Shown piece by piece: positions 18,745-29,500 of a stretch of 64,000 nt of DNA. The translations under genes and the position numbers were made by a program. The DNA is from Skeletonema tropicum. Lineage: Eukaryota > Bacillariophyta > Thalassiosirophyceae > Thalassiosirales > Thalassiosiraceae. The first letter of the stretch is position 1. Each line of letters begins with the position of its first letter. The notes under the pieces were generated by a model. That model did no database searches. It was not told the DNA's origin and was given only the letters and a program-made list of their open reading frames with translations. The DNA lies in the NCBI GenBank assembly GCA_037178625.1, contig CM074137.1, positions 2,480,001 to 2,544,000 on the forward strand, given 5' to 3'.

Positions 18745-20025
18745 ATGAAGCTCTCCCTCATCTCCTTCCTCGCTGCCACCGGCTATGCCACCGCTGCCAA
18801 ATCCAACCCCTTCGCCCCCAAGGTAAGCGCCAACAACGCCGAGTCCGCTTACACCGCCAAACTCGTCCGTGGAGCCAAGGTCGTGCGTGCCCTCGACGGA
18901 CAGCAACAAGAAGACGATGGTGAAATCGATTTGACCAACTACTCTATCAAATTCGAAAAGTGTCAATTCGTCAAGGAGTTCGCCGGCGAAGAGGGTGGTG
19001 GAGGAGAGGATGGCAACTTCTTGCAGACCAAGCGATTTGTCATCTTCCGTCTCTGCCCCAACAACTCGTGCAAGAGTTGCAACTACGACTTTGGAGAGTA
19101 CTTGATCGACCTCGAGACCTATTTGCAGGCTACTACCGAGTACGTGGAGCAGAAGCAGGAGGCCATGTGTGAGACCTGTAATGAGTGTTATGAGATGGCG
19201 TACAACCAGAACAATGGAGATGGAGGAGATGATGGAGATAATGAGGATGCCTACAAGTGCCAGAATGTCGATACCTCCTCCTGTTACGAGGAGTGCCAGA
19301 ACATTGAGAACATGGAGGATAATGGATACCTTGATGCCTCCGAGTTCATTGAGTGCCAACAACTCGAGAACCAGAACAACAATGGTAATGACAATGGTGT
19401 TCAGTACTACGCCGGTGCCATGTGCGCTTCCAGTGGATCCCGTATCAAGATTGGTGTCTTTACCGATGAGGAATGCTCTACCCTCGCCGAGAACATGGAT
19501 GTTGAGTCCATGCTCTACGGAGAAAATGGTGCCATGAAGCTCTCTTACCACAAGATCAAGTCCGTCTTCCCTGAATCCGACTGTGTCGCCTCCTGCCTCC
19601 AAGAGAATGAGGATGACGGCAACCAGGATGACAACGGTGAAGAACAAGCTGCCGAAACTGCCGAGATATGCCAACAACTCTACGAGGCTTCCGGCAAGTG
19701 CGAGTCCATCCACGGTTTCTCTGCCATGAAAAACTACAACAATGGCAATGGCAATTACTACAACCAAGTGCGAAACGAGGAGGCTGTCTGTAACTACATG
19801 TCCAATGTTGCCTCTGGAATTTACGATATGTCAGGTGAGATCTCTATTGCTGGTGGACGTTCCATCACTGGAGGTGGAGTTGCTACCACTGGTGGACAAA
19901 AGTTCGCCTTGACCTTCTTCATTCTTGGATCGATTGGTTTGGCTGGATATGCTGCCATGTTGCACCAACAGCTTACCAAGGGTGCCAAGTCTACTTTGGC
20001 TCAACAGGGAGGTGCCATGGCTTAA
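18745..20025 (+). CDS. secreted Cys-rich, acidic single-pass membrane protein, paralogue (426 aa)
   Basis: The ATG at 18745 gives the signal peptide MKLSLISFLAATGYATAAK; the frame extends upstream only through a TTG. It has the same architecture as 16863-18029: VIFRLCPNNSCKSC ... FGEYLIDLETYLQATTEYVE, then CETCNECYEM, CYEECQNIE, CASSGSRIKIGVFTDEEC, CVASCLQ, CQQLYEASGKCE, a Gly-rich stretch and a span (FALTFFILGSIGLAGYAAML) with a short tail. The acidic, Asn-rich spacers vary while the Cys blocks hold, which argues for a folded disulphide-bonded ectodomain. Codon use here is rich in C-ending codons compared with repeat-region frames, which suggests high expression. Function unknown; a cell-wall or vesicle role is a guess. 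Confidence 0.85.
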   Translation: MKLSLISFLAATGYATAAKSNPFAPKVSANNAESAYTAKLVRGAKVVRALDGQQQEDDGEIDLTNYSIKFEKCQFVKEFAGEEGGGGEDGNFLQTKRFVIFRLCPNNSCKSCNYDFGEYLIDLETYLQATTEYVEQKQEAMCETCNECYEMAYNQNNGDGGDDGDNEDAYKCQNVDTSSCYEECQNIENMEDNGYLDASEFIECQQLENQNNNGNDNGVQYYAGAMCASSGSRIKIGVFTDEECSTLAENMDVESMLYGENGAMKLSYHKIKSVFPESDCVASCLQENEDDGNQDDNGEEQAAETAEICQQLYEASGKCESIHGFSAMKNYNNGNGNYYNQVRNEEAVCNYMSNVASGIYDMSGEISIAGGRSITGGGVATTGGQKFALTFFILGSIGLAGYAAMLHQQLTKGAKSTLAQQGGAMA

Positions 20026-20466
20026 ATATAATTGAGTCATCTTCTTTTACTTGAAGGGGGGGAGAGGGGGTGCTCTTCTTCTTTGCAGGGGAGCACTGGA
20101 CCCTCAAGAAACGCGTGTGTGAATTTGCCACTTACCTAGGGTAGTATTGTTATTTATGTAGTTGAAAATAAAAAATGAGATACGAAAGATAGGATTTTGT
20201 TTCTAGCATATTTTGGATGTTGTTGTACACTCTAAATAATAAGTGAACATTAATGACTTCCCTTACTTTCACTTGGTCCTTCAATGAATACTTGCACGTG
20301 CTCATGCGTTTGTGTCTCCATCTTGCGTTTATGGACAGGGGATTTCTTACCTATGCTCCTCGAAGCATCGACCTGAATTGGCAATCAAAGACGAATAGGA
20401 ATGCAACCTGAAACCCTCGCTTCACTTCTTGGTTCCTTGCCAAGTAGGAGTAGAATACTTTACACC
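20026..20466. other. intergenic between convergent genes
   Basis: 3' flanks of the Cys-rich gene and the GH43 gene. A G-rich stretch lies near 20056-20070. No coding region seen. Confidence 0.4.
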
Positions 20467-21815
20467 TTAAGTCCATGCGTTTGTAACGTCCCACTCATCT
20501 TGCCAATGAATGATAGGGCTTTCACTGCCATCAACTTTATCATCGCCATCATCATCATCCGTCACAGCAAACTCAATAGGCAACCAAACATACCGTGAAT
20601 CTGATAAATTCTTCTCATTCCAGCGGTCAGCAGCAAACAAGAAACGCTCCTCCTCTCCACCACCACCACCATTACCGATTGGCAAAACATACGTCGACTG
20701 GGAATGAAATGTTGTATCCGCATCATCTCCTCTACAAGGATTTCCCAACTCTGTCCAAGGACCCCATATACTCGTCGATACGGCAGATCGAGCAGCATTT
20801 GGTTTCCAAGCCGTGCAACCCGACCCAATAAAGTAGTACAATTCGCCTCGTTGAAAGAAGGTAGGAGCTTCCATATATCTACCCTCAAAGATCCGTTCCC
20901 ACTTCCCGGTAAAGGATGTGTAGTTGGAAGTAAGTTCAGACACATGCATGACCGCATTGTCTTCCGAGGATGTGATTAGGTATGCAACAGTGGACTTCTT
21001 GTCTACAAATACTGTTAGATCACGTGCCATTTGATCATTTGGACGGAAGCTTTGGATGTAGGTGAATGGACCAATGGGGCTGTCACTTTCCGCGACACCA
21101 CTTCGTGCCCTCTTGTAATCCATACTATCGATATGCAACCACATTACGAACTTGTTGGTGAGAGAATTGTACACAACCTTTGGTCTTTCAGCCACATTCT
21201 TGAAGTACAAATCATGGGATGGATTGTTTGTCACTGCCGGTAGAAATTTCCACAAAACTCCCATTGAACCAAATCTTGAGAGGAATAGCAAGATATACCA
21301 ATCAAGTCGACTCTGCTTCCACCCCAATTGATATTTGCTAGGGGAGTATACGTCTTACCGGATTTGATCTCTCCATACCAGTAGTAGACATTATTGTGGA
21401 ATAGAAATCCTCCACCGTGGGCATTGATTGGGTTTCCGTTGGTGTCGAGGAAGATGGACCCGGGTCGGATGACAGTGCTTTGTTTCTGGTCGCTGTGCAG
21501 TTCTTTGTTATCAACTGATCGATTAACAGATGATGATGAATTGAGTACAGGAGAAGAGCGATCTTGACGATGATGAAGTGCAGTTAGGAGTAGAAAGGCA
21601 AGAGCGATGAATATGGAATAGATCCAAGCTTTGTTGACACGAAATCTATCATTTCCTGCCGCCAACTTCAATCGATGTCTGGACAATAGATTGTCGTCCT
21701 CGGCAGGGTACAGGTCCTCGGAGGGAATTCCCGATTCAATCATCTGATGTTGTTTGGAAGTTTGTCTTTCAGTTGAATGACGATGCCTTGGGACTGCACT
21801 GATAAACTGAGTCAT
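20467..21815 (-). CDS. GH43-family glycoside hydrolase, type II membrane protein, one frame break
   Basis: The ATG at 21815 starts a cytoplasmic segment, a membrane anchor (~63-80, WIYSIFIALAFLLLTAL) and a five-bladed-propeller glycosidase domain. Blocks typical of GH43 exo-beta-1,3-galactanase-like enzymes are INAHGGGFLFHNNVYYWYGE, RVDLIGISCYSSQDLVQW, RPKVVYN..TNKFVMWLHID, YMEAPTFF (likely acid Glu) and SQSTYVLPI (Gln at the base position in that subfamily). The product would trim galactan-type glycans in the Golgi or outside the cell. The frame breaks near 21240: VQWEFCGNF and LPAVTNNPSHD, adjacent in the family, sit in different phases. One extra T in the AAATTTC run would restore it, so an assembly error or a recent mutation is likely, since both halves are otherwise intact. 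Confidence 0.8.
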
Positions 21816-21992
21816 AAGAGAGTATGAAGTAGATTATTGGCAGCGGATGATGCAGAGCAGATAATATGTAGCTGCTCTTGCATTTTCTCTTGACAGCACT
21901 TACCTACTCCCTTACACATTGACATTGATCAAGATAGTCAAGAGCCGTGCCAGCCTTGACATAAAATCTTTCAATACTTGCGCGCGTTAATT

Positions 21993-22012
21993 GATACTAC
22001 TATTCCTATGTA
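21993..22012 (+). promoter_or_regulatory. recurrent motif GATACTACTATTCCTATGTA
   Basis: Variant of the CTACTAATTCCTACGTA motif, placed between the divergent starts at 21815 and 22152, about 140-180 bases from each. Regulatory role inferred from position. Confidence 0.4.
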
Positions 22013-22151
22013 GCCAGCCATTTAAATTTTGCAAAGCTGCGCTCTTGGCCAAAACCACACATCGTCATCACACACAAACAGGTGTTCTAACAGCTTCTAA
22101 CAGGTGGCACCTCCATCATCTTGCTTCTGTTCCACTGTTGCCATAAAGTAG

Positions 22152-22894
22152 ATGGCACGAACAACAATGAAATCTCTGATAATACTATGCACCCTTCTGG
22201 CGGCGCTAGATCCCTCTGAGGCGTTCACAACATCCCTTGGCCGGCAGCATGCTGGGTGCTCCAAAACAGAAACACGCTCGATCATTGGCTTTTCGACTGT
22301 TTTCTCTGCAGCTTCCTCCAACAACGAAGCAGATGGTCCAGATAGAGCTCCTCCCTCGCCACCAACATCAGTAGAATTCTCCAAAGATGAAATACAAGAG
22401 ATGGAAACGCTCATTCTAGACTTATCCAAGGAACAAAATGATGAATTGCGTCGTCAAAAATTGGCAGATATTTTAGACAAGGAGCTTGTTACCACGGAGC
22501 AAGCTCCTTCTGACGACAGCAGTGAAGTAATACTCCCTCAAGAAGTACCCAGATTCGCCCAACTATTCCAATACTCACTAGACATTGTCGGCGAAAACGT
22601 TCAAACTGCCGCCCGTGAAAAGGCCATGGAACTGAATGAAAATTCACTTCATGTGATTGAAGATACTGAGAATGTTCCTGGGACGGGGAGTGATCGGGTT
22701 AAGAGTGATGAAGAGATGCAGTTGTGGGCATTGATTGATATGATGGTTCAGAGTAAGACTCGGGTGAAGTTGTATATGGGGAGGTGAGTAGTTGTTGTCC
22801 AGTTCACACTTTTGTTGGTTATACAAAATGAAAATCATTTCTTACACTTTTTGTCCTTTTATGTAGTTTGGGATCCAAGGGTTCTTTCAGGTGA
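22152..22894 (+). CDS. plastid-targeted protein of unknown function (two exons)
   Basis: Exon 1 is 22152-22783 and exon 2 is 22867-22894. The 83 bp intron (GTGAGT ... TATGTAG) is phase 2, and splicing replaces an immediate stop with the end SLGSKGSFR, about 219 residues in total. The N-terminus is a signal peptide ending PSEAF|TTS. A Phe right after the cleavage site (ASAF-type motif) is the established diatom plastid import signal, and the following segment is Ser/Arg/Thr-rich like a transit peptide. The mature part is helical and acidic (KDEIQEMETLILDLSKEQND, EVPRFAQLFQYSLDIVGENV), with a conserved-looking end LWALIDMMVQSKTRVKLYMG. I do not recognise the family. Stroma is the likely location. 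Confidence 0.8.
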
Positions 22895-23984
22895 AGTGGC
22901 GAGAGGTTCAACTACACAACAAACTATATGAATGTGATGAAAAGGTGTAATTGTACCATGGGACTTAACAATTATGTACATAATGTGCAAGTAACACTCA
23001 TTTTCTCATGTCATATGATATGTTAAAGCAACTTATTTTCCACATTCACAGTATAACACTAGAGAGAGTACCCAAACGTATGCAGAGCAGAGCTCCAAAA
23101 AATTCCCTCATCCTGGTAATATGTAAACAAGGTGTAAAGCCCAAGCAAAGCACAAAACGATGTCATCAAACGATGCGTCTTCATCATAACATAACTTGAT
23201 TCATACCGTCATCCATTTGCTAGACCTCCGTTTAATAGAGTAACACTGCTCTTCCTGGAATGCCTTTCACACATCGTTTCCTCTTCATATTTCGCATGCC
23301 TCGTTCCATTCCAAGTCTTGATGAAAGGGTACGCTTCGGCTCTCACTATCAGGGCAGCCGCTTGGGCTTGCTCAAAGTACTTCTTTATTTCCGTCCTACC
23401 ATAATACATGCGCCTCTTACACACTCTTTGACTTTGATACATGTCTTCATCTTCAGTTCTTCACCTTTTTCTGTTTCTCTTGTTATTCTCAAGTGTAATA
23501 TGAGACGGAGGGCTTCTGAATCATCTCTTGGCATTGGAAGTCATCTTGGCATATAAATTATCTCCATCTCCAAGCTCAAGTGATACAAGAACAAGAAAAA
23601 AGCATGATTCGGAGCTTCGTTAACAGCTGAAGAAATTTGTCAAGGGAAGTTCAAGATAGTAGCTCTGATCTGCAGAATAAATGGTCTGCCTGCTGGCTGA
23701 CAGAGAGTGTGTATGGTAAATAATTATAGGTCTCAGGAAAAGAACTGACTGAGCTGGACACAAGTTAGTAGAAAAATCATATACTGGGCAACCAATGAGC
23801 GAAGAGAAAATCTCTGTCATAGGTCACAGTGTGTTGGCCTCTTTCGCAGCAGTATCTGGAAAATCAAGCAACCACGGCCACGGCAGCAACACGGCAGATT
23901 CACGAGCAGAGTGACTTGGATGTCCCTCGTGAAAACCGTGAAAACCGAGGTCATCTGTCGTATCGAACGAAAACTATTTATTCC
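22895..23984. other. mostly intergenic
   Basis: Apart from a weak minus-strand frame at 23209-23442, I see no gene. The right end approaches the duplicated segment starting near 23985. Confidence 0.4.
23209..23442 (-). CDS. weak small frame (77 aa)
   Basis: An ATG at 23442 opens a basic frame with ordered-looking sequence (YYGRTEIKKYFEQAQAAALI, then VRAEAYPFIKTW). It could be the last exon of a gene or chance. No motif recognised. Confidence 0.25.
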   Translation of the reverse strand: MYQSQRVCKRRMYYGRTEIKKYFEQAQAAALIVRAEAYPFIKTWNGTRHAKYEEETMCERHSRKSSVTLLNGGLANG

Positions 23985-24900
23985 GATGTGAAAAGTCATA
24001 AAGCGAAAGAAGATCCTGAGATCCTCTTTAAGGGTCCTGTTCGTGAATCGCCCAGGCATGGGAATAAGTACAGCATGCCTAATACATCACAGCCACCTCC
24101 GGCTGCGAACGAAGCATTTCGACGTAAGGAAGCATTATGACGAGTACTCCTCCCTTCTACCAGCTCCAACTTAGTGCACACACAAATGAGTGCGCTTCAG
24201 TCCGCGCTATATGTTCACATATTTACATTGCGTAAGAAATTGCACAGGATACCTCCATCCAACACAAGCAATCATCTGCAATCATGCTCCTCACACCTAA
24301 GACTCGTCATGAGTGTCTTTCCGTAGACTTGCAGTGCCCTCCAACTCCGCCGAAGAGAGAAACAAGCCTTGTGCGTCTCCCCAGGCATCTGCCTTCGCCG
24401 CCACTGCCATCCATTGGAGTTGAGGAGCGACTACCACCAAGGTCATTGACCTCATTCTTCAACCGTTCCCAGAGCAGCTTGCAATCGACATCGACAGCAG
24501 CAGAACCAGAACCAGAACTCGAAGGTTTCTTCCTAGCTACTCCCGTCGCGCTTACTTTCCAAACATTATCATCTCGTGAAACAAATGCTGCTTATCGGAC
24601 TCCACCCATTTTGCTAAGGCCTCGTCCATGTCGGCTACGCTAGGCTACCTTACCAGAACAACTTGCAAGATTGTGATGCATCAGAAGAGTGCTTACCAGA
24701 ACAACCATGCAAGATTGCGATGCATCAGAAGAGTGAAACAACTTCCCTCAAGGATCTTAAAGCTTGTGCTTTTGTCATGGAGCAAGAAATAGAGTTAAAT
24801 GTGCTGGAAAACGTCGGGCATTATGCCCACGTACACGTTGTTATTGCTGTACTCATTATACGTTGTATCTGTAAACTAAAGAAACTGAATGATATCAAAT
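23985..24900 (+). repeat. ~0.9 kb direct duplication, left copy
   Basis: Matches 25670-26500 in order: GATGTGAAAAGTCAT, AGAAGATCCTGAGA, CGACGAGTACTCCTCCC, the presumed promoter, a short ORF, and a 3' part with CTCAAGGATCTTAA and GGGCATTATGCCCACGTACA. Copies differ by substitutions and several indels. The left copy also holds a local ~46 bp tandem duplication near 24655-24740 (CCAGAACAAC..TGCAAGATTG). Confidence 0.85.
24284..24643 (+). CDS. small Pro/Thr-rich protein, duplicate 1 (119 aa)
   Basis: The ATG at 24284 lies downstream of promoter sequence that is also duplicated. The protein begins MLLTPKTRHECLSVDLQC, has a PPTPPKR motif resembling a proline-directed kinase site, a basic PRHLPSPP stretch, an EPEPELE repeat and the end RPRPCRLR. 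The copy at 25926 keeps the frame despite several indels that compensate or come in threes, which hints at selection for coding. No known domain. A phosphorylated regulatory peptide is a guess only. Confidence 0.5.
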   Translation: MLLTPKTRHECLSVDLQCPPTPPKRETSLVRLPRHLPSPPLPSIGVEERLPPRSLTSFFNRSQSSLQSTSTAAEPEPELEGFFLATPVALTFQTLSSRETNAAYRTPPILLRPRPCRLR

Positions 24901-25258
24901 CCTAGCAACGGCCATGACGATGGGGTGTAGCCGATAGTTTCAGCGCACGAGGCCGAGCAATGATGCTACTCTCCATCAATGCCGCCGCAATATCCTTTTT
25001 GTGAGGTCGTCTGCTGCATAACATTTTGGGACAGTGCGCGGTTGACGGAGGATGATGACTTTCCTATGATGCAGAGCGAGGAGGAAAGATATCGATGGAC
25101 TCTTCATCTTCGACGGTAATCTGCACTCTCTAGAGTCCCGCCGAATAGGGAGTCAAAACGATGCTAATACACTCACTATCGAGTAGATAATAACATTAAG
25201 ATATCAGTAGCAATAATCAAAATCAGTCGTTCCTTTTCCGTCACACGATTTACATCTC

Positions 25259-25489
25259 TTGTTATCTACTTCACGAGTAAAACCGCAATTCTTCTCCTCA
25301 AAAACATACACCAGGACTATATCGTTGCCAGACCTAACCTATTGTAGTTGTAGTCATTGTCAATCTCTAGAAGAAGTACCTAGTGACTCCCTCGACACTC
25401 CACGAGCCTCCACGGTCCACGGTCCACGGTCCACGGACCCTCTTACATCTCTTCTTCTTCTTCTTGAGAATCTACGATTATCTGCTTGA
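25259..25489. other. spacer between the duplicated segments
   Basis: The 24901-25669 spacer contains a (GGTCCAC)n-like run at about 25407-25436 and CTT triplets at 25450. A TTG-initiated frame of 76 residues here is not convincing. Confidence 0.3.
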
Positions 25490-25669
25490 ATATTATCAAT
25501 CATGCCGCTATGTTTGCGTTACTGGTGAAACGTGACTAGGTCGACCAGCAATGATATGGTTTGATCGTGCCAGAGAGTCAAAGTTGCTGGGAGTGTCGCG
25601 CTGGAATGACTTTTTCGTCGAGACCCGATAACCCGGGCTTATGTAGACAATCTGGCGTCAAGCTTACGA

Positions 25670-26500
25670 TGTGAAAAGTCATATCAAGTCATAAAGTGAC
25701 AGAAGATCCTGAGAAATTCTAATCTGTTCGTGAACGCCCAGGCTGGGCAAAACAGCCCACCTCCGCCCGACGAACGAAGCATCACGACGAGTACTCCTCC
25801 CTTCTACCAGCTCCAACTTAGTGCACACACAAATGAGTGCGCTTCAGTCCGCGCTATAATCACATTATTTACATTGAGTAAGCAATTGTACAGGATACCT
25901 CCAACACAAGCAATCATCTGCAATCATGCTCCTCACACCTAAGACTCGTCATGAGTGTCTTTCCGTAGACTTGCAGTGCCCTCCAACTCCACCGAGGAGA
26001 GAAACAAGCCTTGTGTGTCTCCCCAGGCATCTGCCTTCACCGCCGCCGTCATTGCCATCCTTTGGAGTCAGGCGATTACCACCAAGGTCATTGACGTCAT
26101 TCTTCAACCGGCCCCAGAGCAGCTTGCAATCGACATCGACAGCAGCAGAACCAGAACCAGAACCAGAACCAGAACTCGAAGGTTTCTTCCTAGCTACTCC
26201 TGCGGTTCTTACTTTCCAATCTTTATCACCTCGTGAAACAAATGCTGCTCATCGGACTCCACCCATTATTCTAAGGCCTCGTCCATGTCGGCTACGCTAG
26301 GCTACCTTGCCAGAACAACTTGCAATATTGGGATGCATCAGAGGAATGAAAGAGCTTCCCTCAAGGATCTTAAGAGCGAGAAAAAGAGCTAAATATGCTG
26401 GAAAACGCCGGGCATTATGCCCACGTACACATTGTCAATGCCATTATTCATTGTGTTGTACCTGTAAACTAAATAAGAAATGTGCACAATATAATCATCG
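25670..26500 (+). repeat. ~0.85 kb direct duplication, right copy
   Basis: Second copy of 23985-24900, lacking the local 46 bp duplication and parts of the upstream segment. The upstream part is rearranged: AAGTCATATCAAGTCATAAAG doubles a short block that is single in the left copy. Confidence 0.85.
25926..26300 (+). CDS. small Pro/Thr-rich protein, duplicate 2 (124 aa)
   Basis: Paralogue of 24284-24643. The first 28 residues are nearly identical (one Arg for Lys). It differs by an extra SPPPSL segment, two more EP repeats and scattered substitutions, and keeps the C-terminus RPRPCRLR. The stop falls at the same place. Function unknown. Confidence 0.5.
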   Translation: MLLTPKTRHECLSVDLQCPPTPPRRETSLVCLPRHLPSPPPSLPSFGVRRLPPRSLTSFFNRPQSSLQSTSTAAEPEPEPEPELEGFFLATPAVLTFQSLSPRETNAAHRTPPIILRPRPCRLR

Positions 26501-26524
26501 AGTTACATTAAAAACACTAACAAA

Positions 26525-29500
26525 TCAATAGCGCACATGGCTACTATCTCCACGAACATCATCCAAAGTCGCACCTCTCAACAATCTCAATGTCCTCGTG
26601 GGATTCTGTGACCGACTGCCAATCAACTTGGAAACAGCCACTGCTGTCATTCCTCGACAATCCACTTCATCTACAGACATTAACAAATCACCTACATGGA
26701 CACGTCCATTTAGGATGCTCGACTCTTTAATAGCATGAACAACGGGAGTAGTCCTCGAAGGGTTATCAATCACAATACCCAACACTCCACTTCTTGCAAC
26801 GACAGTAATATGTTCAAAGTCGGAATCCTTCTCAGAATGGTAATTCGTTGCATCAGGCGTCCCATAAAATTCTTCCATAGTTCCATCATCTTGGAATGTC
26901 ATACGGTTGCTACCCGTATTGATTGTAGATCCTCCTCCCATTCGAGAAGAGTCACCGGTATTCATTCGTGGGCGGGAGATTCCATACACATACATGTCGT
27001 TACCGGAGGACATTAGACTTTCCGTGACAGTGTTGTCACCGCCCATGTCTTGATTGACAAGAACGTCGCCAATGTAGGGATCACCTAATGTACTGACGTC
27101 ATCTTCACCGGGGCGTGGTTCAATTGTACCAAAGTAATCACCTACCGGAGACGAAGTTTGTGGTGGTGGAGGAGGGAATGACTTGTTTGGAGGAGAACTC
27201 ATCATTGTTCCAGTGTTTCCACTTCCCTTGTAAAAGTCAGAGGCAGCTTGTTTCTCTGGATATCTTCCAGAGGAACCATTCCTCCTTCTATTGCGTCGCT
27301 TCTTGTAATATACTCCACCGACAATTGCAAATAGTAGCAGTACTCCACCCACTGCACCCGCAATAATATACATAATGGAATTACCCTGCGCCTTCATTTC
27401 TTTCCCTTCAATCGATTCAGTAATCACTTGACCATTCACACTCATTTCCATACTTTCTACAGTGCCAAACGAGCCTTGCCCTTCCTTCTGAAGTTCGGAA
27501 ATGTACTCTGCCTGTTGAACTGCAGTGATAAATCCCGCAGCAATCAACTTGGATCCATCCCATTCCGATTGTTTGGAATAAAACTCAAGAGTTGTTCGGA
27601 ATGAAATCCAGAGTGGTTTCATTTCTTCTTCTTGCAAGATTCTGTTGTTCCCGTCCTCACCACCACCACCACCACCCAGTCTTCTTCTTCCTTCAGGTCT
27701 TAAACGTTGAATCACATCTTCAATCGTTACCTCCACATCCACATCTTTCTCACCACTCGTCTCCTTGATCAGTTGTTTCGTATACCTCTTCACACGCGCT
27801 ATCGTAGCCTTCTCCCATGCATCATATATAGTACTACCTTTCACCATCTTGGACGCCCTCTTGTTGAGTGTTATGGACGTAGGTTCCTTTTCAATCAAAA
27901 CACGCTTCAGTGCCAATGTGGAGGGTGGGGTTGGAGCAGGAGTAATTGGAACACTACCTACTGTGGGTGAACCCGTCTCATCAGCAGCAGTAGGAGATGA
28001 AGTCGTAGGGGATACTGTCGGAAGAGCAGAGGGTGATGCACTCGGACTGGAGGATGGTCGATTTGACGGAGAAACGGTTGGTGAGGAAGAGAGTGTGGGT
28101 GAGGCACTTGGCCAGACTAATGGGGTGGGTTTAGGTGAAATTGTTGGAAAGTTTGTTGGAGTTGTTGATGGAAAGTCGGATGGACTTGCGGTTGGAGACT
28201 GGTGGTAAGAAGTAGACGAATGACAAGATTGATATCGTGAGCATGTTGTTTTCTTTGGAAAGGAAAGAAAAGGTATCCTGCTGCAGAATACATTCAAATC
28301 AACCTCAATAAATCCAAACACAACCAACCAATTTGCACAAGAAACGCATCAAATAGCAAAACCTTACCATAGAAGGTGAAACCGAAGGACTTCCAGACGG
28401 TACCATCGATGGAGATCCGGATGGTTTTGGAGTTGGCTTGGGTGTTGGCGGAGCCGTGGGGTTTGGTGTCCTGCATAGATGTCAAACGAAAGGAAAAGGA
28501 CCAGAAAAGCATTAGACACATTTGTTTCCAAGAACAGAAGAAGAAGAAGACATTTCAGACTCAAGAGCAGCAACAGCCAACTTCCAAATCAAGAAAACAA
28601 GAGTTGAAACCAAACACAAAGCAACAAGATCAAGAATTCACACACACAAGAACAAAACTTACGGATTTCTCGTAGGCCTCGAAGTCGGCTTCCTCGTCGG
28701 ATTCAACGTAGGACTATACGTCGGCCAATCCGTCGGTTCCTTCGTTGGTGCTTTCGTCGTAGGCTTCATTGTTGGCAATGGTGTTGGACTCTTCGTCGTA
28801 GGCCTTGGTGTTGGCACTGCTGTTGGCAATGGTGTTGGCAATGGTGTTGGAAGACGTGTTGGAAGTATTGTTGGAGGAGGTGTTGGAGGTGGAGACGGGT
28901 CCAATGTGGGTGTATCCGTGAGACCCTTGTTCCCACCAGTTGGAGGAGTTGCTGTGGAATCGACTGTTGGTTGTGTTGTTGGAGCATTCGACAAGGAACC
29001 AGTAGGAGGAGGAGGAGGTGGTGGTGGTGCACGAGAATTGAGGGTGGTGGGTGTGGAAGTACTTGTTACGGGTAAATGGGAATAATCGCAAGACCACGAG
29101 TTGAATTTCCATGTGCAGTGTTGAGAGTTTTGTTGGCATTGTCCCTTGTTGAATGTTCGACAGGGTGGGATGTAATCATCATCGTCGTCTCCATCTATGA
29201 GTTTCAGACCACCAACTGTTGTGGTTGTGGTGGTGGTGGTGGTGGTTGTCATAGTTGTAGTAGCATTTGTAGTTGTAGTTGCTGCAGTGGTAGTAGCATT
29301 TGTGATTGATATAAGGTCATCATCCACCACTGAATAATTACATGGTGTGGTCGTAGTTAATGGAGCATCAGTGGTGGTGATGCTGTTTGCAGTTGTAGTA
29401 GCCGGTGTGGTGGTGGTTGCCGCACCGAAGACGTTGGCAGCTGCCGAACTTATCCAACATAATGACATGATGAGGATTGGTAACACTCTGCTTGTAGTAC

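Noticed and set aside
18703..19767. 354-codon minus-strand frame opposite the second Cys-rich gene
   Set aside because: Same kind of shadow as at 17118; the plus-strand reading has the family features.
20467..21815. Programmed frameshifting in the GH43 gene
   Set aside because: No slippery heptamer or downstream structure seen. A missing T in a short run is simpler.
27765..29085. Val/Gly-rich plus-strand frames opposite the PT/PDZ gene
   Set aside because: Antisense reading of Pro/Thr/Ser repeats; the exon model on the minus strand keeps phase over two introns.
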